Below, in pieces: positions 1 to 8,277 of a stretch of 27,353 bases of DNA. The stretch comes from a virus: positions 1 through 27,353 of the IMG/VR virus record IMGVR_UViG_3300047548_000895; one strand, written 5' to 3'. The notes beneath the pieces are model-generated. The model made no database searches. It was not told the DNA's origin and saw only the letters and a program-made list of their open reading frames with translations. Positions within the stretch are counted from its first letter, which is position 1; every line of letters starts with the position of its first letter. Made by a program: the position numbers and the translations under genes.

Positions 1-1037
1 ACGCCGATCAGGTCAATCTCGGTCTCGTTGATGAAGGCGTCACGCAGGGTGACGTTCTCAAAGTAGGCCGTGAACTGACCGGTGACGCTCACCTTGCCAG
101 GGAACATCTGGGGGATGACGTTGGCACCCACCACAGGGTCGCCCGTGTAGTTGGCGTTGATTTCCACTGTCAGGCCGGTCACGGTGCCCACAATCGAGCC
201 AGCGGCACGCAGCACGCCGTTCACGGCTGCCAGGGTGCCAGTGCTGGTGATGGCCGTGGGGGTTGTGAAGTACTGCGAAGTGGCCACGACGCCACCACGC
301 TTGGCCAATGTGTCGGCCACGTCCTTGCCCATCACGTCAAACGCGACAGTGGCCAGGCCAGTGGGCGGCAGGCTCAAGCTGGCTTTTCCGATCTTGTTGC
401 CCAGGAACAGCTCGGACTGAACGATGTCGGTGTACCAGTGTTCAAAGGCAATCGACTTGTCGGTGTGGCCGGTCGTGGGGATGTAGGTCTTCTTGCCCAC
501 CACGGTCACCGTGGCCGAAGCAATGGGGCCTTCTGCCACCAGGGCGCTGCCATTGAGCGGCAGCACGGTAGCAACAGTGGCCGTCAGGTCCGTCACCAGC
601 AGGTTTTTGGCCGAGTTGGCGGCGTTGAAGCTGCCAGTCAGGCGGATCACGTCACCGACCTTCAAGCCACCGGTCAGGAAGTCGCCAGCGGCGCGAGTCA
701 CGGTGTAGGTCGGGCCGGTACCGGCAATGGTCAGCGACAAGCCGGTCAGGGCAGTCACGGCAGCGAAGTCACGCTTGAGCAGCACGCCGAACAGGTCGGC
801 ATAGGTCTTGGGCGACAGTTCGCCGGTCACCTGGCCCTGCACGCGGCGCACGCCATGACGGTAATCAGCGATCTGGAAGTCAGTTCGCTTTTCGTTCGCG
901 GCGTAGGCCTCTTTGGAAAGGTCAATCGTGCTTTGCACACGGCGCAGCAACTGACCACCGGATTGGCCAGGGGCCTCACCGAATGATGTTTCGACCTTGT
1001 AGGCCAACTGTTTGAATAAACCGGCAGCAATATTCAT
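1..1037 (-). CDS. Phage tail tube protein (major tail subunit), 3' end outside window
   Basis: The reading frame stays open for 345 codons and leaves the left edge, so the C-terminus is missing. It begins MNIAAGLFKQLAYKVE at an ATG, with AAGGAG 8 nt upstream. The N-terminus (VETSFG, then LRRVQSTIDLSKEAY and a YRHGVRRVQGQVTGELS stretch) and the alternating beta-strand and glycine pattern fit the phage tail-tube protein family of long-tailed phages. Such proteins stack as hexameric rings to form the tail tube. The gene follows the neck and terminator genes directly, which is the usual place for the tube gene. The family call rests on pattern recognition and context, not on a search. Confidence 0.8.
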   Translation of the reverse strand, partial: MNIAAGLFKQLAYKVETSFGEAPGQSGGQLLRRVQSTIDLSKEAYAANEKRTDFQIADYRHGVRRVQGQVTGELSPKTYADLFGVLLKRDFAAVTALTGLSLTIAGTGPTYTVTRAAGDFLTGGLKVGDVIRLTGSFNAANSAKNLLVTDLTATVATVLPLNGSALVAEGPIASATVTVVGKKTYIPTTGHTDKSIAFEHWYTDIVQSELFLGNKIGKASLSLPPTGLATVAFDVMGKDVADTLAKRGGVVATSQYFTTPTAITSTGTLAAVNGVLRAAGSIVGTVTGLTVEINANYTGDPVVGANVIPQMFPGKVSVTGQFTAYFENVTLRDAFINETEIDLIG

Positions 1038-1061
1038 TTCAAGACTCCTTCAAAAATTGTT

Positions 1062-1499
1062 TCAGATGGGCGTGCCCACCACCGTCATTGTCACTGGAAT
1101 GATGGCAATCGCTTGCTCACCCATCGTCCCCTCGTCCGTTGCGATTTGACCCATTTCAACCTTGTGGCACAAGCCGCCAAACGTGCAGGCATTCACCATC
1201 AGATTGTCGGGCTTGAACACGTCACACAGGGCATCCATGATCGGGTTCATCAGCGGGCCAGGGTCTTTGCCTTTGGGGTCGCGGACATACAGGTAGATGT
1301 CGGCGCTCAGTTCCCAAATGATCGTTCGGCCAGGCTGGTACAGCGGCACCTGGCCTGTCTGGGCGAGGTAAATGGCGGGCTGCTGGGCAGCGGGCACATC
1401 ATTGAAGTGTTCAAGGCGGCGCGAGAACGTGCGCACGCCGGGGATGGCCTTCAGCTTGTTGGCCAGCGTGCCGTAGTAGGTTTCGCGGGCGATGCTCAT
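1062..1499 (-). CDS. Tail terminator/neck-like protein
   Basis: This 145-aa protein begins MSIARETYYGTLANKLKAI, and its ATG overlaps the stop codon of the preceding gp10-like gene in an ATGA junction. The order connector, gp10-like, this gene, tail tube matches the neck region of long-tailed phages, where the third gene encodes the tail terminator that caps the tube and joins it to the head. The pattern of a helical N-terminus, a basic RTFSRRLEHF segment and a beta-rich body (IYLYVRD, IAIIPVTMTVVG) is consistent with that fold. The role is inferred mostly from position. No catalytic motif is present. Confidence 0.65.
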   Translation of the reverse strand: MSIARETYYGTLANKLKAIPGVRTFSRRLEHFNDVPAAQQPAIYLAQTGQVPLYQPGRTIIWELSADIYLYVRDPKGKDPGPLMNPIMDALCDVFKPDNLMVNACTFGGLCHKVEMGQIATDEGTMGEQAIAIIPVTMTVVGTPI

Positions 1500-2065
1500 G
1501 CGCCACCTTCTGACGGAGTTTGTCGCTTGGCAAGAGCGTTACCAACAGCCTGCGCAACACGCGATTTAATTTCGCTTCGCATTTCGTTCATGCTGGATCG
1601 CAAGAAAGACCTTGCGGGCATATTGACGCGGCGAGTGTGTGCCCTGACAGTGTATGCGTCCCCGATCAGCTCCATTTTGCGCAGCCTGCCAAGACGCATC
1701 TTTCCGTTCTTGTCGTAGGTGGCTTGGCCGCGCACTTTGACGGTCAGCTTTTTGTTCCGAATTGACTCTTTGACGTTGACCGTTCCGTTGAAGCCAAATT
1801 CATGGATGCGGGCGTACTCGACATTGGTGCCCACACGGGCCTCGACACCAGTTTCTGTGTCGGTCATCCGGTAGTTGATGGATCGACGCAATCGCCCTGT
1901 TTGCACCTTTAATGGGTTACCGGATAGCTTGTTTCGCTTAATCCGAGCCGTCAGCTCGATTGCCACCGTGCGAATTTCTTTTTTCACGTCAGCAAACAGC
2001 CAACGGCGCACTACGTTCAGCTGGGTTTCCAGCTTCTTGGCGTTGGGGATGGAAACTTCAATCAT
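1496..2065 (-). CDS. HK97 gp10-like neck/head-tail joining protein
   Basis: This 189-aa basic protein has the hallmarks of the HK97-gp10 family: an N-terminal helix, TGRLRRSINYRM near residues 56-67, and VGTNVEYARIHEFGF near residues 78-92. In that family the conserved TGxLRxS and YAxxxEFG motifs identify the neck proteins between connector and tail. It overlaps the gene on each side by 4 nt (ATGA), so it is translationally coupled. The basic C-terminal part (residues 120-189) is longer than in the shortest family members. Confidence 0.8.
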   Translation of the reverse strand: MIEVSIPNAKKLETQLNVVRRWLFADVKKEIRTVAIELTARIKRNKLSGNPLKVQTGRLRRSINYRMTDTETGVEARVGTNVEYARIHEFGFNGTVNVKESIRNKKLTVKVRGQATYDKNGKMRLGRLRKMELIGDAYTVRAHTRRVNMPARSFLRSSMNEMRSEIKSRVAQAVGNALAKRQTPSEGGA

Positions 2066-2607
2066 GACAGGTGCAGCGTCTTGTACTGGTCCAGCACCCG
2101 GCGCACCGAGTCTGAAAAGTCGTCGTTGGTGAACGTGATGGACTCACCTGCCAGTGACTTGCTCGACACGCCGATGCGGTCAAGAGTCTTGTAGCGCAGC
2201 ATCACCATTTCGCAGCAGGCAAGATCAACATCTTGCGGCACGTCAACCAGGCCCGCCGTGTAGGCAATCACCACGTTGTTCATGCCCTCGTCAAACCGGT
2301 ACCCGGACAGCTTCACCGTGATGTCATCGAACGTGTAACCGTTGCCCAACGCGGTGGTGCGCAACGGGATCGGCTGGTCATTGATGGTTACGCTGGAAAC
2401 GGCTGTCATCGGGAAATTGGAAACCGACATGCGGCGATTGCCGTTGCCGTCACGCACTTCGGTGTAGTTGGCCGACAGGAACGTGCGCGAGCAGTAGGTT
2501 TCTATGTTGGCGCTGGCGGCTTCGATCATGCGCAGCAACAGGGTGTCGTCCTCAAAGGATTCGACATGCCCGTATTGCTTGAGCTTGGCCAGCGTGGTCA
2601 GTGCCAT
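2062..2607 (-). CDS. Head-tail connector (gp6-like adaptor)
   Basis: This 181-aa protein begins MALTTLAKLKQYGHVE and continues with DDTLLLRMIEAASANIETYCSRTF, the helical opening typical of phage gp6-like connector proteins that dock on the portal. The middle (VSNFPMTAVSSVTI and a following GLVDVPQDVDLACCEMVMLRY) also matches the family layout, in which a beta insertion separates two helical parts. It sits two genes downstream of the capsid and overlaps the gp10-like gene by 4 nt, as expected for a neck cluster. Confidence 0.8.
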   Translation of the reverse strand: MALTTLAKLKQYGHVESFEDDTLLLRMIEAASANIETYCSRTFLSANYTEVRDGNGNRRMSVSNFPMTAVSSVTINDQPIPLRTTALGNGYTFDDITVKLSGYRFDEGMNNVVIAYTAGLVDVPQDVDLACCEMVMLRYKTLDRIGVSSKSLAGESITFTNDDFSDSVRRVLDQYKTLHLS

Positions 2608-2617
2608 CGTCTACCCC

Positions 2618-2812
2618 TTACTCAGCGCCTTCGGCGGCTGGGGCTTGCTTCTCGCCCTTGGCGGGGGTCGCATCGGTAAAGCCCCAGGTCTGCACAGCAA
2701 CAGCTGCAGCCTCGGGCGGCACCTCAAACACGCCTTTCACGGCGTCGTATTGCTTGCCGTCGTGGGAAAACGACGTGATGCTCGGGTGCTTGATCTTTAC
2801 GGTCTTGCTCAT
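2618..2812 (-). CDS. Small phage structural-region protein of unknown function
   Basis: This 64-aa protein begins MSKTVKIKHPSITSF and ends in a low-complexity tail rich in Ala, Glu and Pro (residues 45-64). I do not recognise the family. It lies between the capsid and connector genes, 10 nt before the connector, so it probably belongs to the head completion set. The first 45 residues have a beta-strand-like pattern (VKIKHPS, VKGVFEVPP) and no cysteines. The Shine-Dalgarno signal before the ATG is weak. The strong hairpin terminator just upstream means it would be expressed by read-through or from an unseen promoter. Confidence 0.6.
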   Translation of the reverse strand: MSKTVKIKHPSITSFSHDGKQYDAVKGVFEVPPEAAAVAVQTWGFTDATPAKGEKQAPAAEGAE

Positions 2813-2836
2813 TTCATGCTCGCAGGTTGGACTTTG

Positions 2837-2868
2837 AAAAAATCCCCCCAGCCGTGAGACCGGGGGGA
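2837..2868 (-). terminator. Rho-independent terminator after the major capsid gene
   Basis: Read on the minus strand, a stem of TCCCCCC against GGGGGGA with a 12-nt loop is followed at once by a run of six T. This is a strong intrinsic terminator. It lies 36 nt past the stop codon of the capsid gene and before the 64-aa gene, so it divides the late operon in two. Confidence 0.85.
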
Positions 2869-2903
2869 AATGGCTTCACCACTCCAAGGAAAAACTCGGG
2901 TGC

Positions 2904-4367
2904 TTAGACAGCGATGTTCTTCAACAGGCCAAAGGCCGGTGTGAAGTACATCTGCAGCAAACCGTCGGCGTACACACCGAACTCGAACTTACGAGTGCGG
3001 CGGGGCCATTCGATCTGGTAGTAGTCCTGGCGCATCTTCATCTGCGTCAGGCTGCCCACGTTGGAAACGGGGTAGGGCACGGTGTCAGACCAGAACATGA
3101 TCTGGCCATCGGCCATATCGGGATGCACGCGCACAGCGATTTGCTGGTTGGTGATCTTGTTCAGGTAGGTGCCGATCACGGAACCGGCAGCGATGGTCTG
3201 GTTGCCGCCGTTGTCCATGTTGAAGCGGATCAGGGGAGCGCCACCGTTGGCGATGACCAGCTTGTTCATGGCCAGCATCGTCTTGGCAGAGCACCACATC
3301 ACCGAAGGCGACAGGCGGCTGTTGTCCCAGAACTTGGCCAGCTCAGTGTCGATCTGGGTGATGCCGCCAGCGCCGTCGCTGGTCATGGCAGTGCCAGTTC
3401 CAGCAGTGCCGGTGGCCAGGTTGGTGACGATGGAGCCGGAGCCGGGGGTCTGAATCTGTGTCAGCAAGCCGTCATAGATCAGGGAGTCGCGGCTGTCATC
3501 GGTCGATGGCAGGGCAGAAGCCAGCTGGGTACCGGCAGCAGCGGCAGTGATGGCCACACTGTTGATGGCAGTGATCGCGCCAAGGGCCTCGGAGCCAGCA
3601 GCACCCCAGAACCAGGCGTAGGCCACGGCACCGTTGACGGGCGTGACAGTGGCGGTCAGGGAGCCGGTGGTGCCGGAAGCGACAGCAGCTGTGCCGCCAG
3701 CAGACTTCTGAGCCAGGCCGGACTTCACGGTGTCGGTCGAGCCGTCAGCGTTGGTGCGGGTAGCGTTCAGGGTCAGGCCAGCAGTCACCGAGCTGTAGCG
3801 CCAGGCGATGTGAGTCAGGGCCACGCAGATGACCGAGTAGGTCGCGGCTGCCAGCGTGCCACCAGTGGTGGAGGCTGCAACAGTCGGCGTGGGTGTGGTG
3901 CCCAGGGCCAGGCTGTTGTTGCCGCCCAGGATCACTTGCTCCTCTTGGATGAACACGCTGTTCAGCAGCGACTGGCTGGCGCGAGCGCGAGCGTCATCGA
4001 AGTTCTGAGCGGCGTAGTCGGCCTCATAGGTCACGCTGTTTTCCAGACCGATGCCACGGTAGGCGGCAGTCTTGTCTTGCACAGCGTCAGCAATCACACC
4101 ACCACGGTTGCCCTCGGAGACACCGGGGCGCATGTTGTTGACGTTGACAGCGGTGATCTGTTTCCAGTTCGTCGCGGTGCCACCGTTTGCAGCAGTGCGG
4201 GGGATGATGTTGCGCAGGGGCGTCAAGACCGGGTAGAGGGTCTTGGCGGCAGGTTGCAGGTCATAGAAGACCAGGCCAGTAGCTTGCGAGAACGACTTTG
4301 CGATGTCCTCGGCAAGCTGCGTGGGCTGCATAGCCTTCAACAGTTCGATGGTTTGCTGGGTGCTCAT
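2904..4367 (-). CDS. HK97-type major capsid protein with an inserted domain
   Basis: This 487-aa protein starts MSTQQTIELL. An in-frame GTG three codons upstream overlaps the GGAG ribosome site, so the ATG with 8-nt spacing is preferred. The N-terminus (PVLTPLRNIIPR, then TNWKQITAVN, then EADYAAQNFDDARARASQSLLN) and the C-terminus (GQIMFWSDTVPYPVSN, then FEFGVYADGLLQMYFTPAFGLL) fit a phage major capsid protein of HK97 fold. Between about residues 155 and 290 lies a threonine-, alanine- and glycine-rich beta segment (GGTLAAATYSVICVAL, then SLTATVTPVNGAVAYAWFWG) that looks like an Ig/FN3-type insertion. The protease gene just upstream supports the role. Confidence 0.88.
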   Translation of the reverse strand: MSTQQTIELLKAMQPTQLAEDIAKSFSQATGLVFYDLQPAAKTLYPVLTPLRNIIPRTAANGGTATNWKQITAVNVNNMRPGVSEGNRGGVIADAVQDKTAAYRGIGLENSVTYEADYAAQNFDDARARASQSLLNSVFIQEEQVILGGNNSLALGTTPTPTVAASTTGGTLAAATYSVICVALTHIAWRYSSVTAGLTLNATRTNADGSTDTVKSGLAQKSAGGTAAVASGTTGSLTATVTPVNGAVAYAWFWGAAGSEALGAITAINSVAITAAAAGTQLASALPSTDDSRDSLIYDGLLTQIQTPGSGSIVTNLATGTAGTGTAMTSDGAGGITQIDTELAKFWDNSRLSPSVMWCSAKTMLAMNKLVIANGGAPLIRFNMDNGGNQTIAAGSVIGTYLNKITNQQIAVRVHPDMADGQIMFWSDTVPYPVSNVGSLTQMKMRQDYYQIEWPRRTRKFEFGVYADGLLQMYFTPAFGLLKNIAV

Positions 4368-4382
4368 TACTTTCACTCCGTT

Positions 4383-4428
4383 AAAAAATACCCTTGCGGG
4401 CGGTTTCAGTTAGCCGAGGACGGCCCGC
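4383..4428 (-). terminator. Possible weak terminator or mRNA hairpin between protease and capsid genes
   Basis: On the minus strand GCGGGC pairs with GCCCGC across a 21-nt loop. A run of six T follows after a 7-nt gap. The gap makes it a poor intrinsic terminator, so it may instead be an mRNA processing or stability hairpin in front of the highly expressed capsid message. Confidence 0.35.
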
Positions 4429-4432
4429 TGAT

Positions 4433-5695
4433 TCAGTTGCCGACCATGTTGAGGGGCCGTGCGAGCACAGCCTTGAACATGGACAGCGGATCACTTGGAT
4501 CACCTTGGACTTGCGCTGGCGAGGCCAGGCTGTCCTTGGTGTCGTCCGATTTCTCGATGGTGGTGGTCGCGGCCTTGGCCGGTGCGGGCTGGGCTTCCAG
4601 CTCGGTCACGCGGGCCTTGGACTTGGCCAACTCTGCAAATGCGGCTTTGGCCAGGTCGGCCAGGGGCTGCTTGTCAATGACTGTCAGGCCCAGGTCAGTC
4701 GCGGCCTTTTTCAGGTCGTCGTCAGCAGTGACAGTGCCCACCAACAGTTCAGCGGCATCGGCCTTGTCCATGTCGGCGTCGTAGCCCATGCCCTTCATCA
4801 TCTTGTCGCAGTCGCGGATCATGCCGTGCACCTTCGACAAGGCTGCCTTGGTGGCTTTGGAGTACATGGCACCGGCCTTGAGCACGTCCAGGTTGTCGAT
4901 GCCGTCACCCATGGCGACTGGCGTGCCGTTCTCCATCTTTTCCTGCAGCTCGGCAATGACGAACGCCTTGAGGCCGTCCAGCACGCGTTGCAGAATGGCG
5001 ATCTGCTCGGGTTCCTTTTCCTTCTCGCTCACCTCGGACATCATCAAGCCGAACACGCAGTTCATGGCGTCGATGGCGCGTTGCGCGTCCCAGATGGCCT
5101 TGCCGCCGCCGCTCATGGCGTCCACAGCGTCACGGTCGTATTTCTTGATTTCACCGAAGTGATCGACAGCCACCGGGGCGGCTTGCTGCTCACTCTTTTC
5201 GGTTGGCTGTTCGTCAGCCTTTGCCACATCAGCCTTGTCACCCTCATTGGTGAGGGAAACATCGTCGTCCAGCGCTTCGGCCTTCCAGGTGTCGATCACG
5301 CATTCGGGGTTAGCCGGGCGATCCACCACAGAAATCTCGGTCAGGCGCAGCTTGGTGATGATGCCGTTGGCCTTCTCCAATGCCTTGCCGCCGATGCTGA
5401 AACCCTTGTAGACGCCTTCCTTGACCTTGGCCCAGGCAGCGTCGTCAACGATCTTGGCACCGATGTAGAGGCCGTTTTCGTTGACCTCAGCCGACTTGGC
5501 CACGCCGACCGCCGACATCGTGTGCATTTCACGGATGTTGGCGAACTTCATGTAGTCGGGCAGCGCGGCCTCGATGGCGTCGGACTTGACGATTTCACCC
5601 TGGCTGTCTTTGGTGTCGGTAGACGCATAGCCATAGACCATGCGCTGCTCGTCATCGACTTTGGTGATCGGGGCAAAGGCTTTAAAAATGTTCAT
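4433..5695 (-). CDS. XkdF-like prohead serine protease with C-terminal scaffold-like region
   Basis: The protein has 420 aa, and AAGGAG lies 7 nt before the ATG. Residues 18-125 match the S78-type/XkdF prohead protease pattern: MVYGYAS near 19-25, a candidate catalytic His58 in NIREMHTM, a candidate catalytic Ser100 in GVYKGFSIGG, and LTEISVVDRPANPE after that. The rest (about 140-420) is acidic, helical and low in aromatic residues, like the scaffolding part that such proteases carry and cut during prohead maturation. Position directly upstream of the capsid gene supports this. Confidence 0.82.
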   Translation of the reverse strand: MNIFKAFAPITKVDDEQRMVYGYASTDTKDSQGEIVKSDAIEAALPDYMKFANIREMHTMSAVGVAKSAEVNENGLYIGAKIVDDAAWAKVKEGVYKGFSIGGKALEKANGIITKLRLTEISVVDRPANPECVIDTWKAEALDDDVSLTNEGDKADVAKADEQPTEKSEQQAAPVAVDHFGEIKKYDRDAVDAMSGGGKAIWDAQRAIDAMNCVFGLMMSEVSEKEKEPEQIAILQRVLDGLKAFVIAELQEKMENGTPVAMGDGIDNLDVLKAGAMYSKATKAALSKVHGMIRDCDKMMKGMGYDADMDKADAAELLVGTVTADDDLKKAATDLGLTVIDKQPLADLAKAAFAELAKSKARVTELEAQPAPAKAATTTIEKSDDTKDSLASPAQVQGDPSDPLSMFKAVLARPLNMVGN

Positions 5696-5759
5696 GGATC
5701 GCTCCTTGTTTCGGATTATGTAGCACTTTCAGGGCGCTTGGATAGCCACGGGGTAGCTG

Positions 5760-7961
5760 TTACGCCCGTGACGGCTTTTTGGTGACCGGCAAAACATCGC
5801 ACCGGCACCGTGGGTGAGCCGGTGGCGCAAGGCGTCCAGAGGCGAATTGCTTGTCAAACGGGATCACTCCCTGAGCGGCATTATCGGCGCAGATTTCGCA
5901 CAGCTTTTCAGCACTGCCCACGATCCACCGCTTGCCCACGACCACGCCCGATTCCTCGTAAGCGATCATGTTGCCCTGCACGTCGGCAAAGGCGGTTTCG
6001 GTGACTGCGATCAGCTCGGCCCGGCTGGCGCTGAATGCGTAGCTGTCCTTCAAGGCAGCGGCCAGGCGCTCATTGCTCCAGCCGCCGCCGATGGCCTGAT
6101 CCACCAACGAGCGAACGCCATCACGGGTCACGGTGTCGATGCGGTAGACGGCATTGGGGTTGTCCACCAGCTTGCCTTCCACCCACCGCTTACCCACCAG
6201 CTCGGCGGCGTGATCCTTGGCCCACTCCACTGCTTTCTCGTTGACCAGCGCCAGCATTTCGGGCGTGTTCATGTCGATCTGGGTCAGGCCCTGCTTTCCG
6301 GCGTCCTTGACCAGATCCATGAAGATGTCGGCCAGCGCATCGGCCAAGGCCTCAAAGCCTGCCAGGCGCAGCGCATTAGCAAGCTGTTCGCCCTCGCTTG
6401 CCGCCTTGCCTACCTCGGAGGTCGCTTCAATGGCTTCTTCCAGCACTGAGGCAAACCATGCCTCAATAGCTGAACGAATGGCCTTCTCGGCACGCTTCGC
6501 AGCCCTGCGATCCCGGTTGATGGGTGCAGGGCTTTTGGCTTTTGGGCGGGGGGCGCTCCGCTTCATCAGGCTGCCCAAGTACTCGCCCTTGGTTTCGTCG
6601 TCGTCGTCGCCCGGCGGCTCACCCTCATCATTTTGATTACCACCGGCAGGCGCTTTGCGTGCCGCTTGCGCTTCCTTTTCCTCGGGCGTGAGCGGATCGC
6701 GGCCCAATTCCTCACGCACCTCGTCAGGCGTCAGCACCCCGGCGTCAATGTAGGTCTTGTGCACGTTGGCGCGGGTGGTGGCGTCCAGGTTGACTTCCTC
6801 GACCCAATCGAATTCCAGATCGGGGGCGTCAAACTGTTGGGCCAACACTGCGTCCATGGTGTTCTTGATCCACGTCATCACGGGGGCCAAGCCTTCTTCC
6901 ATGGCGGTGTGAGCCGACACCTCAGCCGTGGCACGGTTGACCTGGGCGATGAAGGCATTGGGCGACACGCTGAATGCCATGCAAATGATGCGGGCCAGCC
7001 ACTCGTCGTACATGTCTTTCAGCACGCTGTCCTTGGTCGGCTGGTACTCCATGCCGCCAGGAACGAACTTGGCATGGCGGCGCTTGGCCGTGTTGCCTTC
7101 CATGAGGTCGTCCCAATAGGCTTGGAACTGGCGAATCTGCTCGGTGGTCCAGTTCTCGGGCACGCCGATCAGGGCCTCTGGGACGTTGCCCTCGGTGTAG
7201 TACTGCAACTGGTTCATCTGGCGGCGCAAAGCGATGTTCACCGTGGTGATGACCTGCTCAACAGGGCTGTAGCCGTAGATGCGGTGCACGCGCCAGTTGC
7301 GCATCCGGTACATCAGCTCGTCGCGGGTGAAGTCAGCCGCCACCACACCCTTAAGCACTTGCTGATAGGCCGGGCCTTCGACTGGCGTGCGGCCACTCTG
7401 GTCGATCACGCGCTTGATGGTGGCCCCGTCCACCAGGTCCAAGGCGTACAGCTCACCGCCTCGGGTCTTGCGGGGGTAGATGGTGGCTGCGTCGATCACC
7501 AGCATGTCCTCGACCAGTGCCCGCACCCACACGTCCCAATCGTGGTCGCGGTCGGGCTGCATCAGAAACTTGTTGATCTTGTCCGTGCGGGCGTCCGGCT
7601 GTTTCTTCACGTCGCGGTGCTTGACGTTCCACTTCATGCGGCTGACCTGATCCTTGCGTGTCTCAATGATGAGGCGCATCAGGTCGTAGGACTCGGCCAG
7701 CACGCGCAGCTGGGTGAAGCTCACCGGCTCCAGGGCGCGGGGTGTCAGGTTCTGGTTGTAGCCGGTCTGGTAGTCCAGGGCGCGGCCTGCCACGTTCTCC
7801 GGTGCCACGGGGGGCATGGGGTCACGCGGGCCAAACCAGTCGGTGCTGCCGGTGCTGACAAACTGGTAGGCGACACGCAGCCGCTGCAGCAGCCCGGTGG
7901 GCGGCTGTTGTGGTTCGATGGTGGTGACGGTACCGCCCCCGGCGCTTGCTCTTGCGTTCAT
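5760..7961 (-). CDS. Portal-MuF fusion protein
   Basis: This 733-aa protein is preceded by AGGAG 9 nt before the ATG. Residues about 60-440 form the portal part: FTQLRVLAESYDLMRLIIETRK, MKWNVKHRD, DWDVWVRALVEDMLVIDAATIYPR, then the QMNQLQYYTEGNVPEALIGVP region. A linker rich in Pro, Asp and Glu follows (about 450-480). The C-terminal part ends with the MuF/SPP1-gp7 head morphogenesis pattern AELIAVTETAFADVQGN, CEICADNA and AHPRCRCDVLP. The two functions are usually separate genes, so this is a natural fusion. The portal forms the dodecameric DNA gate; MuF proteins enter the head or aid assembly. Confidence 0.88.
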   Translation of the reverse strand: MNARASAGGGTVTTIEPQQPPTGLLQRLRVAYQFVSTGSTDWFGPRDPMPPVAPENVAGRALDYQTGYNQNLTPRALEPVSFTQLRVLAESYDLMRLIIETRKDQVSRMKWNVKHRDVKKQPDARTDKINKFLMQPDRDHDWDVWVRALVEDMLVIDAATIYPRKTRGGELYALDLVDGATIKRVIDQSGRTPVEGPAYQQVLKGVVAADFTRDELMYRMRNWRVHRIYGYSPVEQVITTVNIALRRQMNQLQYYTEGNVPEALIGVPENWTTEQIRQFQAYWDDLMEGNTAKRRHAKFVPGGMEYQPTKDSVLKDMYDEWLARIICMAFSVSPNAFIAQVNRATAEVSAHTAMEEGLAPVMTWIKNTMDAVLAQQFDAPDLEFDWVEEVNLDATTRANVHKTYIDAGVLTPDEVREELGRDPLTPEEKEAQAARKAPAGGNQNDEGEPPGDDDDETKGEYLGSLMKRSAPRPKAKSPAPINRDRRAAKRAEKAIRSAIEAWFASVLEEAIEATSEVGKAASEGEQLANALRLAGFEALADALADIFMDLVKDAGKQGLTQIDMNTPEMLALVNEKAVEWAKDHAAELVGKRWVEGKLVDNPNAVYRIDTVTRDGVRSLVDQAIGGGWSNERLAAALKDSYAFSASRAELIAVTETAFADVQGNMIAYEESGVVVGKRWIVGSAEKLCEICADNAAQGVIPFDKQFASGRLAPPAHPRCRCDVLPVTKKPSRA

Positions 7962-7974
7962 GCTTGCTTACTCC

Positions 7975-8277
7975 TTACACGGGTCGGGTGCGGACGGCCA
8001 GGGTGCAGTCCACGGAAATGCGGTCGCCGGTCGGCGTGTACGCCAAGCATTTCAGATCGTAGTCGTGCAGGTCAGTGCCAGCCGTAAAACGCTGAAACAC
8101 CTTTGCGCCCTCAATAATTGGGTCGCCAGACGCAACCAGCTCTGTGTGATGATGGCCATGTCCCCAGCGCACGGCAATGCTGATGTCCGGATCGCTTGGC
8201 GTGTCGGTCACGACGGAAAAGTCAAAGCCGATGGTCACGACCTCGGCGGGGTCTTTGGGTTCTGAAAGGTAGGTCAT
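7975..8277 (-). CDS. Possible fibre-tail adaptor-like small protein
   Basis: This 100-aa protein begins MTYLSEPKDPAEVVTIGFDFS. The KDPxEV opening followed by DFS, a central Gly-rich beta segment and a C-terminal DCTLAVRTRPV resemble small phage proteins annotated as fibre-tail adaptors (KDPxxVxDYxxDWS...SxxLxVxxR). The neighbours fit: it directly follows the 437-aa repeat protein, with a 4-nt ATGA overlap, and the 602-aa fibre-like protein. Family assignment is from memory of the pattern and is moderate at best. Confidence 0.5.
   Translation of the reverse strand: MTYLSEPKDPAEVVTIGFDFSVVTDTPSDPDISIAVRWGHGHHHTELVASGDPIIEGAKVFQRFTAGTDLHDYDLKCLAYTPTGDRISVDCTLAVRTRPV

Noticed and set aside
3123-4784. 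A 553-codon open frame on the plus strand opposite the capsid and protease genes
   Set aside because: The product is low-complexity (Gly, Val, Gln, Ser) without recognisable domains. It is a shadow caused by the GC-rich codon bias of the real minus-strand genes.
6633-8087. A 484-codon open frame on the plus strand opposite the portal gene
   Set aside because: It is His/Val/Leu-rich and antisense to a well-supported portal-MuF protein, crosses a gene boundary and has no family pattern.
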